64,000 nucleotides of DNA from Glycine soja (lineage: Eukaryota; Streptophyta; Magnoliopsida; Fabales; Fabaceae), in NCBI RefSeq assembly GCF_004193775.1, contig NC_041005.1, positions 12,278,501 to 12,342,500 on the forward strand, written 5' to 3'. Every line of letters starts with the position of its first letter. Position 1 is the stretch's first letter. The notes under the pieces are model-generated. The model saw nothing but the letters and a program-made list of their open reading frames with translations, had not been told where the DNA came from and did not search any database. This document shows, in pieces, positions 55,349 to 64,000 of the stretch. The translations under genes were made by a program, and so were the position numbers.

Positions 55349-57514
55349 TGTCATACCCTAATTTCGTCCGGGGACCTTTGCTTGATGACATGCGACCTTT
55401 CTTTGGTCCTTGTGAGGTGCTTTGCACCCATCATTAGGCAATTTGTGAAATTCCGGGACATGCTGGAAAACCAAAAAATATTGATGCACAATCCGTAAGT
55501 TTCCGTGACACACCGGAAATCAAATGGAAGCATCGTTATATAATTAAGTGAGATTCCGTAACATTCCGTAAGTCAAAAAGGGGATGATTATGTAATCCGC
55601 AAGGTTCCGTAACATTACGGAAAGAAAACAAGTATCGTTACGAGATTCGTAAGTTTCCGTAACTTTACGAAAAAAGAATCACCAAAAAAGGTAAGGGGGT
55701 GAACTTATCAAGATAGGGGTGTAAATAGCAATTCAAATCTAGGCCCTTCCAGAACATTTTGGAAGTTGGGTTGCTTAAGGAGGAAGCAACTGGGCGGCAA
55801 GCTCCTCCACGTTTTTGAAAAATGGTTTCCGGGGCTTCCGCGGCTTCCGTAATACTTCCATAAAATTTCCGAAAACCTTGGGTAAGCATATTCCACTTAA
55901 CATTGGTGAAAGGGAAGAGAAAAAAGATGAAAATCAAATTCGAAAACACTTCCGTAAGGCTTCCGTAACTTTTCCGTAAAATACGAAAAGGGGGGTGAAC
56001 TTAGTAATTCGGGTGCGCTTAAAAATCTTCTTCATTAAGTCTTTGGGCGGCAAGCACCTCCTTTTTTTTCTATAAATAGGGGAGGGGGGAGCTGTTTCAA
56101 AAGGTTCAAGACCCCTTTGGCTATGCATTTCGGCTATTTTGGGCAAAAAACACGTTTTCGTGAAGAAAAATCAAGTCGAAGTACTTCCGTAACGCTTCCG
56201 TAAGCGATTCTGTGGAAATTCTTCATCGTTCTTCGTCGTTCTTCACCGTTTTTCATCCGTTCTTCGTTCGGTCTTCGTTCTTCAACGGGTAAGTTTTCGA
56301 ATCCGAGACTTTCAATTCATTTCTTGTTTTGTGTACTTTCACTTTAATTTCGTTTACTTTCAGTTTTCTTTTCTTCAGTTTTTAACGTGCTTTAACCATT
56401 TATTTAAGTCGTTTTCTCGTCTAATAAATGATAAAATGAATTTCAACCGATCATTTGTGTTGTAATCTCGTTTAATCACTGTTAAAACGAAATCTAACCG
56501 ATCGTTCACGCTATAACCTCGGTTAAACCAAAAAAAGTAAAATAATAATAAAATAATCAAAATATCTTGAAAAAATAATAATAAAATAATCAAAATATCT
56601 TTGAATAAAATAATAAAAAGAATCAATCGGACGTTTTTCTTTGGAAGTTTCCTTGAATGAATTGATTAATAACCAAAGTGAAACTAAGACTACAATCAAC
56701 TCACAAATCAAGTTTTTTCCGAAAAATCACTAAAAACCGTTTTAAGGTCCAACGCCTTAAACGGTCCTCTTTGCTTTTATCGGTTAACATGGACCGTTCA
56801 AAAGCATAAAATCAACATGTGACTTTACCGCTTTTGCAAGAACTACGTAGGTCTGATTTCCTCATCGCAATTGAGGATACGTAGGAGCAAAAGCCCCGCT
56901 TTTGTCGACCACCCCAAGAGATCGTTAATGGTCCAAATGCCTTAACGTTTCTCTCCTTTCAAAAACAAGAGATCGTTAATGGTCCAATGCCTTAACGTTT
57001 CTCTCCTTTCAAAATCAAAAGACCGTTTAATGGTCCAACACCTTAAATGACCTTTTGTTCAAATAAAAAACATATTTTGCAAAAAAGACAAAAAACAAAC
57101 TTAAACCAAACACTTTGTTCCGAAAGAACTACGTAGGTCTGATTTTCTCATCCCAATTGAGGAATACGTAGGAGCAAAGGGAAACACCCTTGTCGACCAC
57201 AAAAAGAGAAAAAATATAAAAAGGGTATAAAGGATATAAGGACATAAAAGGGAACGTAAAAATCAAAGTCATGTTTGCACATTCGATTAAAGGCTGTCGT
57301 CCCTTGTGACGGACGTGTGGGGTGCTAATACCTTCCCCGCGCGTAAATACAACTCCCGAACCTTTCACTTAAAAGTTCGTAGATCGCATCTTTTCCGGTT
57401 TTTCCGACGTTTTCCTCAAATAAACGTTGGTGGCGACTCCGCGCGTATTCCTTTCGTGGAACACGCATCCCGCGAGTCACGCATCGCCCTCCCGCCGAAG
57501 GGTAGGTTGCGACA
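55349..57514 (+). repeat. 3' LTR of the Ogre-like element
   Basis: Same length as the 5' LTR and collinear throughout (offset 13593). Differences seen by eye include CACGTTT/CACATTT, CCGTTTTTC/CCGTTCTTC, TTCGTTC/TTCATTC, TTCAGTT/TTAAGTT, AAGTCG/AAGCCG, AAAAGAAT/AAAAAAAT, CGCATC/CGCGTC and ACGCATC/ACGCGTC. TATA box at 56071-56078. Confidence 0.95.
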
Positions 57515-58116
57515 GAAGGGTCTCTGTGAGTCTGGCAAAACCGGGCCCATTTTTCCTTGCTTATGTCATATTTCTCACAGATAGTGTCATCCACACCGTC
57601 CTGATCGGCTGCAAGGGCCCATTTCCTCGTGAGGTCTGATTTAAACTACCCCCATCTCTCGCCAACAGTCTGAAGTAACTTCTTTTTCGTCCTATTGTCA
57701 GAAGCCTCTGGGATTTCAAATTCCGCCTGACAATAACAAATAAGGTTTATTTGTTACAATAATGCATTTTTTGGCTATTAGTTAAAGAACATCAGATAAG
57801 AAAAGAAAAATACCTGAATATCCTCCCAAATCAAGTCCTTCTGAGCAGTAGGGACCTCCTTCCAGTTCTCGTACATCACCTCCACCTTATCACGCGCCAC
57901 AATCCACAAATATGTTCTTAATTTCTTCCTGTGGGGACCGTCGGACTTTCCAGTAGCAGGATCAACGTGGACCACTGGTCTCTCAGCACTAGCTGGTCTA
58001 GTAGACAACGATCGTAGACGTGAGGCTTTCTGTGTCCGCTTCATGGCAGACGGCGAAGCTAATGCGTCAGAAGGAGAAGGAGGAGGAAGAGGAGGTGAGG
58101 CTGGTGGAGAAGCCAT
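57515..58116 (-). pseudogene. CACTA second gene, 5' part (Transposase_24-like N-terminus)
   Basis: Exon 1 from the ATG at 58116 opens MASPPASPPLPPPSPSDALA, then SERP-like low complexity, HRKKLRTYLWIVARDKVEV and WKEVPTAQKDLIWEDIQ, ending at a CAG/GTATTT donor (57814). Exon 2 from about 57726 reads FEIPEASDNRTKKKLLQTVG with a stop, then CEKYDISKEKWARFCQTHR, and is cut by the Ogre-like insertion at 57514. The join to 41755 gives a continuous splice layout. This domain belongs to the plant transposase Ptta/En/Spm family; its exact role is unclear (TNPA-like DNA binding is one possibility). Confidence 0.78.
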
Positions 58117-58860
58117 GATCCTTTATCTGATAGGGAATCTGTTCTTGTTGAAAATAAAGGTTGTGAAGAGATTGCACAAACTTGAAATATGGAAAATTTA
58201 GAATCATAAAACTGAAGTTGGCCTACCAAATGATGAGATCAAAGATGTTGCAGCTAGTGAATTATAAATCAATAGTAAGAAGAGAGCAGTCAAACATAGA
58301 AGGAAAAATTATCAAATGAAGAAGTTAGTGCCACAGAAAGGGCAACGAAGGGAGAACTGAAACACACAAGGAAAAATTATCAAATGAAGAAGTTAGTGCC
58401 ACAAATGAGGGTAGTGCAGAGAATAACATCAAAAGCAACTATAATGAAGTGAGTAAATTTGAAGATAAGGACAAAGAACAAAGCATACAGAATTCAAAAA
58501 TGAAAACCGAGGGTGGTTCAGAGAATAATGTCAAGAACAAAGATGTTGAAGATGGTGACTTAAAAAAAAGCATACAAACTTTAGACGTATAAAATTTATC
58601 AGATAAAGCTGCATGATAAAGGGTATAGTGTGGATAGTAATATCACTTAACAAGCAAATATAGTGAAGACTATTATTCTAACTTCAAATAGTGCTCTTCT
58701 GCTGAATCTCTCTTTACTTGCAGAAAAGGATTTCAATTTTGTTGTAACTGACAACATGTGCTGATTTTTCTTTTTGTTTAATCTCTAATATCATTCATTG
58801 GTTGCTCTTATATTTTTTTTTTCAATTTGTAGGTAAGTTCATTGTCAATTGTAAGATGGG
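58117..58860 (+). pseudogene. Charged open segment, possibly a captured gene fragment
   Basis: On the plus strand, frames read KTEVGLPNDEIKDVAASEL (~58213-58266), NEEVSATNEGSAENNIKSNY (~58386-58444) and KTEGGSENNVKNKDVEDGDL (~58502-58560), ending in a TAA at ~58590. A later TTTACTTGCAG acceptor-like site (58717-58723) precedes KDFNFVVTDNMC and a TGA. A direct repeat (AAAAATTATCAAATGAAGAAGTTAGTGCCACA at ~58303 and ~58372) lies inside. Not recognised. It is opposite in orientation to the CACTA genes around it, which suggests a captured host fragment. Confidence 0.35.
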
Positions 58861-59211
58861 GTGTGTGATGGCGAGATAGAAGTTGTAATTTTAGTAAGAT
58901 CTTCCTTCCTAACTTCAAATGATGCAGTGAGGCATGTATATATAAAAGTTGAGTCTGTATAGTGTGTATTTGAAATTTGATTTATTTGTTTGCACATCCT
59001 ATGTACAACACTATAAAATAGGATAAATACATTGGTCTTCATATTTCACCTCAATAAACAAAGTTGATGCTTCACGTGGATATTAAATTTTGAGCCACCT
59101 CTACAGCCACTTCTTGCAAGAAACAACACAGATTAATAAACATTGCAAAAAAAATTGTATGACTTATGTAAATGAATCTATCAAAATCAAATATATAAAT
59201 ACAAAATTACA
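58861..59211. other. Spacer downstream of TNPD
   Basis: AT-rich; no gene seen. It would be the 3' untranslated region of the TNPD-like gene. Confidence 0.45.
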
Positions 59212-62200
59212 TTAGACGATGTTAATTAATTCTCCTTCATCATGATCATTACGATTAGCATGAACATCGTTAACTTCTTCTTCTCCGACAACATTAGGAG
59301 TGATTTGTGTGGACAAAGGACTAACATAGGTGTCCATGTATGAATCATCATCTTCTACATTAACACCAATTGTTTTGCCCTGTAGAACCACGCACCACCT
59401 TTCATCACAAGGGTCTTGCACGTAAAATACTTGTCTAGCTTGTTCTGCCATGATGAAAGGGTCATTGTGGTAACCAAGTTGCTGTCAACCCATTTACATT
59501 TGAAAACACAAACAGTAAATTTCACATAGTTAAGCTCCCAAATTTCATCAATGAACCTAAAGTAAGGGATGGAAGCTACACAGGGATTGACGTCATGCAC
59601 ACTTGGGAAGTGTTGAGATTCAGCCCTTAGGGTGACCCCGCTGTTTTGCATTGTACTTTTGTCGTCTTGTGCTTTTGTGTAAAATGAATACTTGTTTATG
59701 TCGTATGCTTGCCAAGTTATAACATTTCTTTTAGGCTCATCTGCTAGCTTTCTTAAAGTTTCTAAAGCATTTTATTTGCAAAGATTGTATCTTTAAACCA
59801 ATCATAAAAAGTCTTGTTATGCTTTTTCAACACCCAATTCTTTGACATTTTTGCATTATTCTGTTTGACATAAGCTTCATGCTTAAGTATGTATGGCAAA
59901 ACTTCATTACTGTTGTTCAAGACATACAAGTGAGCTTGTAACAAATCTTCTAGACTTGGAGTGATCACATGCAGTCCTCTTGAACCCTTACCACCCACTC
60001 TGTCATCATGCCGAGACTCAGGAAGGCCAACAGGTTTAGCCTTCTCAATGTATTCTTAACAAAATTCAATGGCTTCTTCTGTAATGTACCTCTCAACAAT
60101 AGATGCTTCTGGACGATATAGATTCTTTGTATACCCTTTTAAGATCTTCATGTATCGCTCAACCGGGTACATCCACCGCAAATAAACAGAACTACAACAT
60201 TTGATTTCTCTGACCAGATGCACAATCAAGTGAATCATGATGTCAAAGAAAGCAAAGGGAAAATACATCTCCAACTGGCACAATATAATTATGGCCTCAT
60301 TTTGCAGCTCATCAAACTTGACAGGATCAACGACTTTGCTACATATGGCATGGAAGAAAAAGCACAGGCGAGTTATGGCTAACCTGAATTTGTTTGGCAA
60401 GATGTCTCGTATAGCCACGGCTAACAATTGTTGCATCAACATGTGGCAATCGTGAGACTTTAACCCTATAAGCTTAAGCTCCTTCAACTGCACAAGGCTC
60501 TTAATATTTGAAGAGTATCCTTGTGGAACCTTCACCCGACGAAGATACTGACAAAAACTTATCTTCTCCTTTTTGGACAAAGTATGACAAGCTAGGGGCA
60601 AGTAAATTTTCTTCCTATCAGACCTTGGATGCAATTGTGATCGTATCCCCATCTCAGCTAGATCTTGACGGGTATTCAAGCCATCCTTCGTCTTGCCCTA
60701 AATGTTAAGAAGCGTCCCAATCACACTCTCACATACATTTTTCTCGACATGCATAACATCAATACAATGTCTAACGTCTAGATCAGACCAGTATGGAAGA
60801 TCAAAGAAAATGGACCTCTTCTTCCATATGCAAGTCTTACTTTTATCCTTCTTTTGGGTCTTTCCAAATACAGTATTCAGGTGTTGAACCCGCTGGTATA
60901 CCTGCTCACCATTCAACGGTATCAACGCAATATCATGCTCTTGACTTCAATTAAAAGCTTTTTTCAGTCATCTGTAAGGATGATTGGGTGGTAGAAAACG
61001 GCGATGCCTATTGTAGAATATTTTTCTTCCATGTTTTAGTTGTATGTAGCTTGTGTTTTCTTCACAGATAGGGCATGCATGATGACCCTTAACATTGTAA
61101 CCGCTGAGATTCTCATATGTTGGAAAGTCATTAATGGTACAAAAAAGCATTGCACGCATTTCAAATGTCTCCTTGCGAAACACATCAAACACTAAAACCC
61201 CCTCGTCCCACAACTTTCTCAGGTCTTCAACCAACGGACTTAGATAAACATCAATGTCATTTCCTGGCTGTCTTGGGCCCGATATCATCATAGACAACAT
61301 CATGTATTTTCGCTTCATGCACAACCAAGGAGGCAAATTGTAAATTACTAGCAGAACTGGCCATGAACTGTGTTGAGTGCTTAAGGTTCCATATGGATTC
61401 ATTCCATCACTGGCTAGTCCAAGTCTAATATTTCTTGGCTCTTTCCCAAAAATCCGGATACAAACCATCAATCTTCTTCCACTGCGAGTAATCAGTCGGC
61501 TGACGGACCATTCCATCAGAAATCCTTCCATTTGCATGCCATGTAAGGTCTTTTACGTCGTCCTTATTAGCAAAAAGACGCTTAAACCTTGTATTGATTG
61601 GAAGATACCACAAAACCTTCTCTGGAGGGCCCTTGTTTGAGTTTTTATCAGAACTGCTTTCCTCTTCATCCTTCACTTAGTACCGTGAAGTCCCACAGAT
61701 AGGGCATTTGGACATTTCTTGGAATTCATGTCTGTACAGTATGCAATCGTTAGGGCAAGCATGAATCTTCTGATACTCCATACCCATCGGACACAGTATC
61801 TTTTTTGCCTTATAGTAAGTTTTAGGCAGCGTGTTGTCCTTTGGAAGTAGATTGTGCACTACCTCAAGCAGTGAGGTGAAACTTTTGTCACTCCACCTAT
61901 ACTTGGCCTTCACATTAACCAGACTTAACACCACAGACAACAGGGTTAAGGAATTCTTGCACCCCGTATACAAAGGCTTCTTTGAATCACTCTGCAATCC
62001 TTCATACACAGGGGCGTGTGCTTGCTAAAAAGACTCTTGTCCAAGGTCACGAATCATGTCCTCCAAGCGATCTCCCATTTCTACATCAAACGGTTCAAAT
62101 TGGGACCCATTCTGCATGTCTGTCACTTCACCATGCCATATCCATGTCGTGTAATTCTTCTTAATCCCATCACACAATAGATGCTCTTGTATGTTGTCCA

Positions 62201-62357
62201 GTAGTTGTCGTCTTCCATTCAAACAGTTGATGCAAGGACAATAATATTTTCCTTCTTCATTGGGTTGACCTCTTTCTGAAGCAGATTGCAAGAACAGCTC
62301 GACACCATCCTCATATTTTGGGCTCATGCGACTTTGATTCATCCAACTTCGATCCAT
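59212..62357 (-). pseudogene. CACTA TNPD-like transposase pseudogene
   Basis: From the ATG at 62357 (MDRSWMNQSRMSPKYEDGVE) comes the transposase-associated domain (CPCINCLNG; GIKKNYTTWIWHGE). Next is the Transposase_21 core: MGMEYQKIHACPNDCILYR and CPICGTSRY (61790-61680), WHANGRISDGMVRQPTDYSQ, LGLASDGMNPYG, SGPRQPGNDIDVYLSPL, CTINDFPTYENLSGYNVKG and HACPICEE. A DUF4218-like part follows (LKLIGLKSHDCHMLMQQLL; MYPVERYMKILKGYTKNLY), then a DUF4216-like part (FKCKWVDSN) and an acidic tail to 59212. Stops or frame changes occur near 62022, 61677, 61440, 60965, 60698, 60056 and 59760. TNPD-type proteins are the CACTA endonuclease. This copy is dead. Confidence 0.85.
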
Positions 62358-63283
62358 CTAAGCAATTCCATGCATGAAAATTTCACTTTTTTATTTATAG
62401 GTGTAGCCCTATCCCATTTAGGAAGACTGTCTTTTATGTTAGCTTCAAATGTCAGGGTTAGCATTATTTTGAAAATTTTGACTAAATTTTGGCAACATTT
62501 CGCATTGGTCTCCAAGTACACGACATGACATCAGTGAAATTAATTTCCCGATAATCAATTATGCACTCAGAGAAAAACTTGAAATGCATTGTATCGAAAT
62601 TTCATCAAATTAATCAAAATAATAATAACCTTAACGAATGAATCTAACATAAAAATAGCAGTCTCCCCAAACTGTCCAAATTGACAATTCAAGACTAAAT
62701 ACAATGACTAATGCAAACTGTCCGCAAGAATCATTGCATTCCGTCTCAAACGGGAATCTAAGGTTCACTCAACATGAACAACAGTTGCTTATATAGCAAA
62801 TTACATTGATGACGTACAAGAACATACAAAATCTAAATTTCAATTACAGACAAATATCGACATCAACAGTTCTTTATGTAACTAATTTCAAATTATGGGT
62901 TTGGAGAGTGCTTATGCTTTATTATTGTAGTTGGGTATTGTCTTCTTTTGTGAATATGTTAGAGGTATGATAGAGGTGGATGGAATATGTGACAACCTAG
63001 AAGAATTAGGTTGTGAGTACACCAGCCAACCCACTACTTCCGAAACCAGTAGACCTGACCTCTTGAGTGGAGGAGGATGTGGTAGCAAAGGTGACTAAAC
63101 TCTGGCTCTTAATTGTTAGATGACTGTTAGAGTTAGTTTGTCAGTGAGAAAGGTAGTTAGTTAATTAGGTTAGTTGGGCTGGGACAATTTAGACTCCGAA
63201 GAAATAAGGCATGTTTGTATTTATATATATAGAAGAGACATCGGGAAAGAGGAACATTTTGTCATTTATAACAAAATTAGTGT
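62358..63283. other. Region upstream of TNPD, nothing assigned
   Basis: It should contain the TNPD promoter and, further right, the other end of CACTA 2, but no AACATCGG subterminal motif or CACTA terminal repeat is visible. A TGTTAGAGTTAG...TATATATAG stretch (63117-63232) has the look of an LTR or promoter; no partner is in the window. Confidence 0.4.
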
Positions 63284-63482
63284 GTCATCAGGGTGTGTGT
63301 GTGTGTGTATCATGAGGGTGTGTGTGTGTGTGTGTCTTTGTGTGTGATGAGGGTGTGTGTGTGTGTGTGTATCATGAGGGTGTGTGTGTCTTTGTGTGTG
63401 ATGAGGGTGTGTGTATGTGTATGATGAGGGTGTGTGTGTGTGTCTTTGTGTGTGATGAGGGTGTGTGTGTGTGTGTGTGTGT
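63284..63482. repeat. TG-rich minisatellite
   Basis: Six or seven imperfect units of GATGAGGGTGTGTGTGTG with TCTTTGTGTGT or TATCAT inserts, between longer (TG)n runs. Confidence 0.9.
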
Positions 63483-64000
63483 CAACTTAAGCAGAGATTA
63501 ATTAAATACAAAACAAAGGATAAAACAAGAGATTAATTAAATATAAAACAAGGGATAAACAAGGGGGTGTGTGTGTGTGTCAAGGAAGTCCAGCCAAGAG
63601 AATGATGACGTGGCAAGAGGATATTGGCTCTAGAAGATTATCCTATCTGCTATTTTTTAATTCTGTTAGAATCAAAATCTTTTCTGTTATGCCCTATATG
63701 CAAAATCAATAGGAATGTAAGAGACTAGGATAGCAAACACATTACAAGGATAAAGATGTCATTTTAGAGCAGTCAACTTGTATATTTTGAGACATGGAGG
63801 ACTAACTTAACCCTTAAAATTTGTTGTTGGTGCTTCTATATATCATTAGTGGAAAGGAGACATATTCATCACAACTTGTAAGAGATGCAGTTGACGGGGT
63901 AGTGTAGAAGAGGGTTGATACATGGCTGCATTCGATTGAATGTCAACACATTTTTAATGGTAGAGAAGTTAGATCCCTAGATGTACCAAAACCAGATTCC
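63483..64000. other. Unassigned right end of the window
   Basis: A short direct repeat (GAGATTAATTAAATA..AAAACAA, 63496-63552) follows the minisatellite. The remainder is AT-rich with no recognised gene, terminal repeat or LTR. Confidence 0.4.

Larger units (their letters stand above)
41756..57514 (+). mobile_element. Ogre-like Ty3/gypsy retrotransposon lacking pol
   Basis: LTRs of exactly 2166 bp (41756-43921, 55349-57514) differ by about eight substitutions by eye (~0.4%), with a perfect 5-bp duplication gaagg (41751-41755, 57515-57519). Primer site TGGCGACTCCACTGGGGAC (43924-43942) and purine tract AAAGAGGGGCAAC (55336-55348). It carries an Ogre-type extra ORF1 and a gag, both with stops, but no protease, reverse transcriptase or integrase. 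The 3' region holds several tandem arrays. Near-identical LTRs and missing enzymes mean it was copied recently by enzymes from another element. Confidence 0.9.
38470..62357 (-). mobile_element. CACTA 2: CACTA transposon with degenerate transposase genes, left end and body
   Basis: The left terminal repeat CACTATTAGAAAATACAC starts at 38470, preceded by cat (38467-38469). About 650 bp of subterminal hairpins follow, then two minus-strand genes: Transposase_24/Ulp1 (39359-41755 and 57515-58116) and TNPD (59212-62357). The Ogre-like element (41756-57514) sits inside the first. Minus-strand genes mean the 5' end of the element is to the right. No matching right terminal repeat was found up to 64000, so the given end is only the last supported gene. 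The terminal repeat matches my memory of the soybean Tgm end. Confidence 0.8.

Noticed and set aside
63840..63856. ATCATTAGTGG as the right terminal repeat of CACTA 2
   Set aside because: Only a few bases match, no subterminal motifs lie beside it, and no UGT sequence follows.

Overview
The window is plant nuclear DNA from a legume, most likely soybean (Glycine) or a close relative. The evidence is stacked LTR retrotransposons of plant lineages, CACTA and hAT DNA transposons, plant-type splice sites, TATA boxes and a UDP-glycosyltransferase (UGT) exon. The legume call is inference: the copia LTR style, the CACTA ends reading CACTATTAGAAAA and the Ogre-like element look familiar from soybean, but no database was searched. 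Almost every base belongs to, or sits beside, a mobile element. Only one long intact protein-coding gene is present, a chromovirus polyprotein on the minus strand (33344-37909).

Left block (1-21178): a four-layer nest. An old foldback MITE (19896-20172) was hit by a Ty3/gypsy element whose 3' half opens the window (1-2671, resuming 19212-19895). Its LTR was hit by an Athila-like Ty3/gypsy element (2672-19211, target duplication cctag). The 5' LTR of that element was hit by a non-autonomous copia-type element (3192-9766) carrying a degenerate gag and a foreign gene of the putative plant transposon protein type in place of pol. A second foldback MITE lies at 20785-21178.

Middle block (21642-38469): a TATA box and the first ~190 bp of a UGT gene are split by a gene-carrying CACTA element (21768-33046, duplication cat), by a young intact Reina-like chromovirus (33052-38336, duplication catgg) and by the left end of a second CACTA element at 38470. 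CACTA 1 carries minus-strand exons of V-ATPase subunit C, other exon-like blocks, a hAT MITE, a solo copia LTR and a 5.3-kb hAT element with a broken transposase. It has no recognisable CACTA transposase of its own.

Right block (38470-64000): CACTA 2 carries two degenerate minus-strand genes, a Transposase_24/Ulp1-protease gene and a TNPD-like transposase. The first is cut in two by a 15.8-kb Ogre-like LTR retrotransposon (41756-57514, duplication gaagg). That element has near-identical 2166-bp LTRs, an ORF1 and gag full of stops, no pol, an embedded solo copia LTR, and a 3' region made of tandem arrays. The right end of CACTA 2 was not found before the window ends.

No complete functional host gene is present. 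The most unusual signal is that the LTR and 3' region of the Ogre-like element are built from repeated hairpins whose two arms often change together. All ages, lineage names and reconstructions come from reading by eye.
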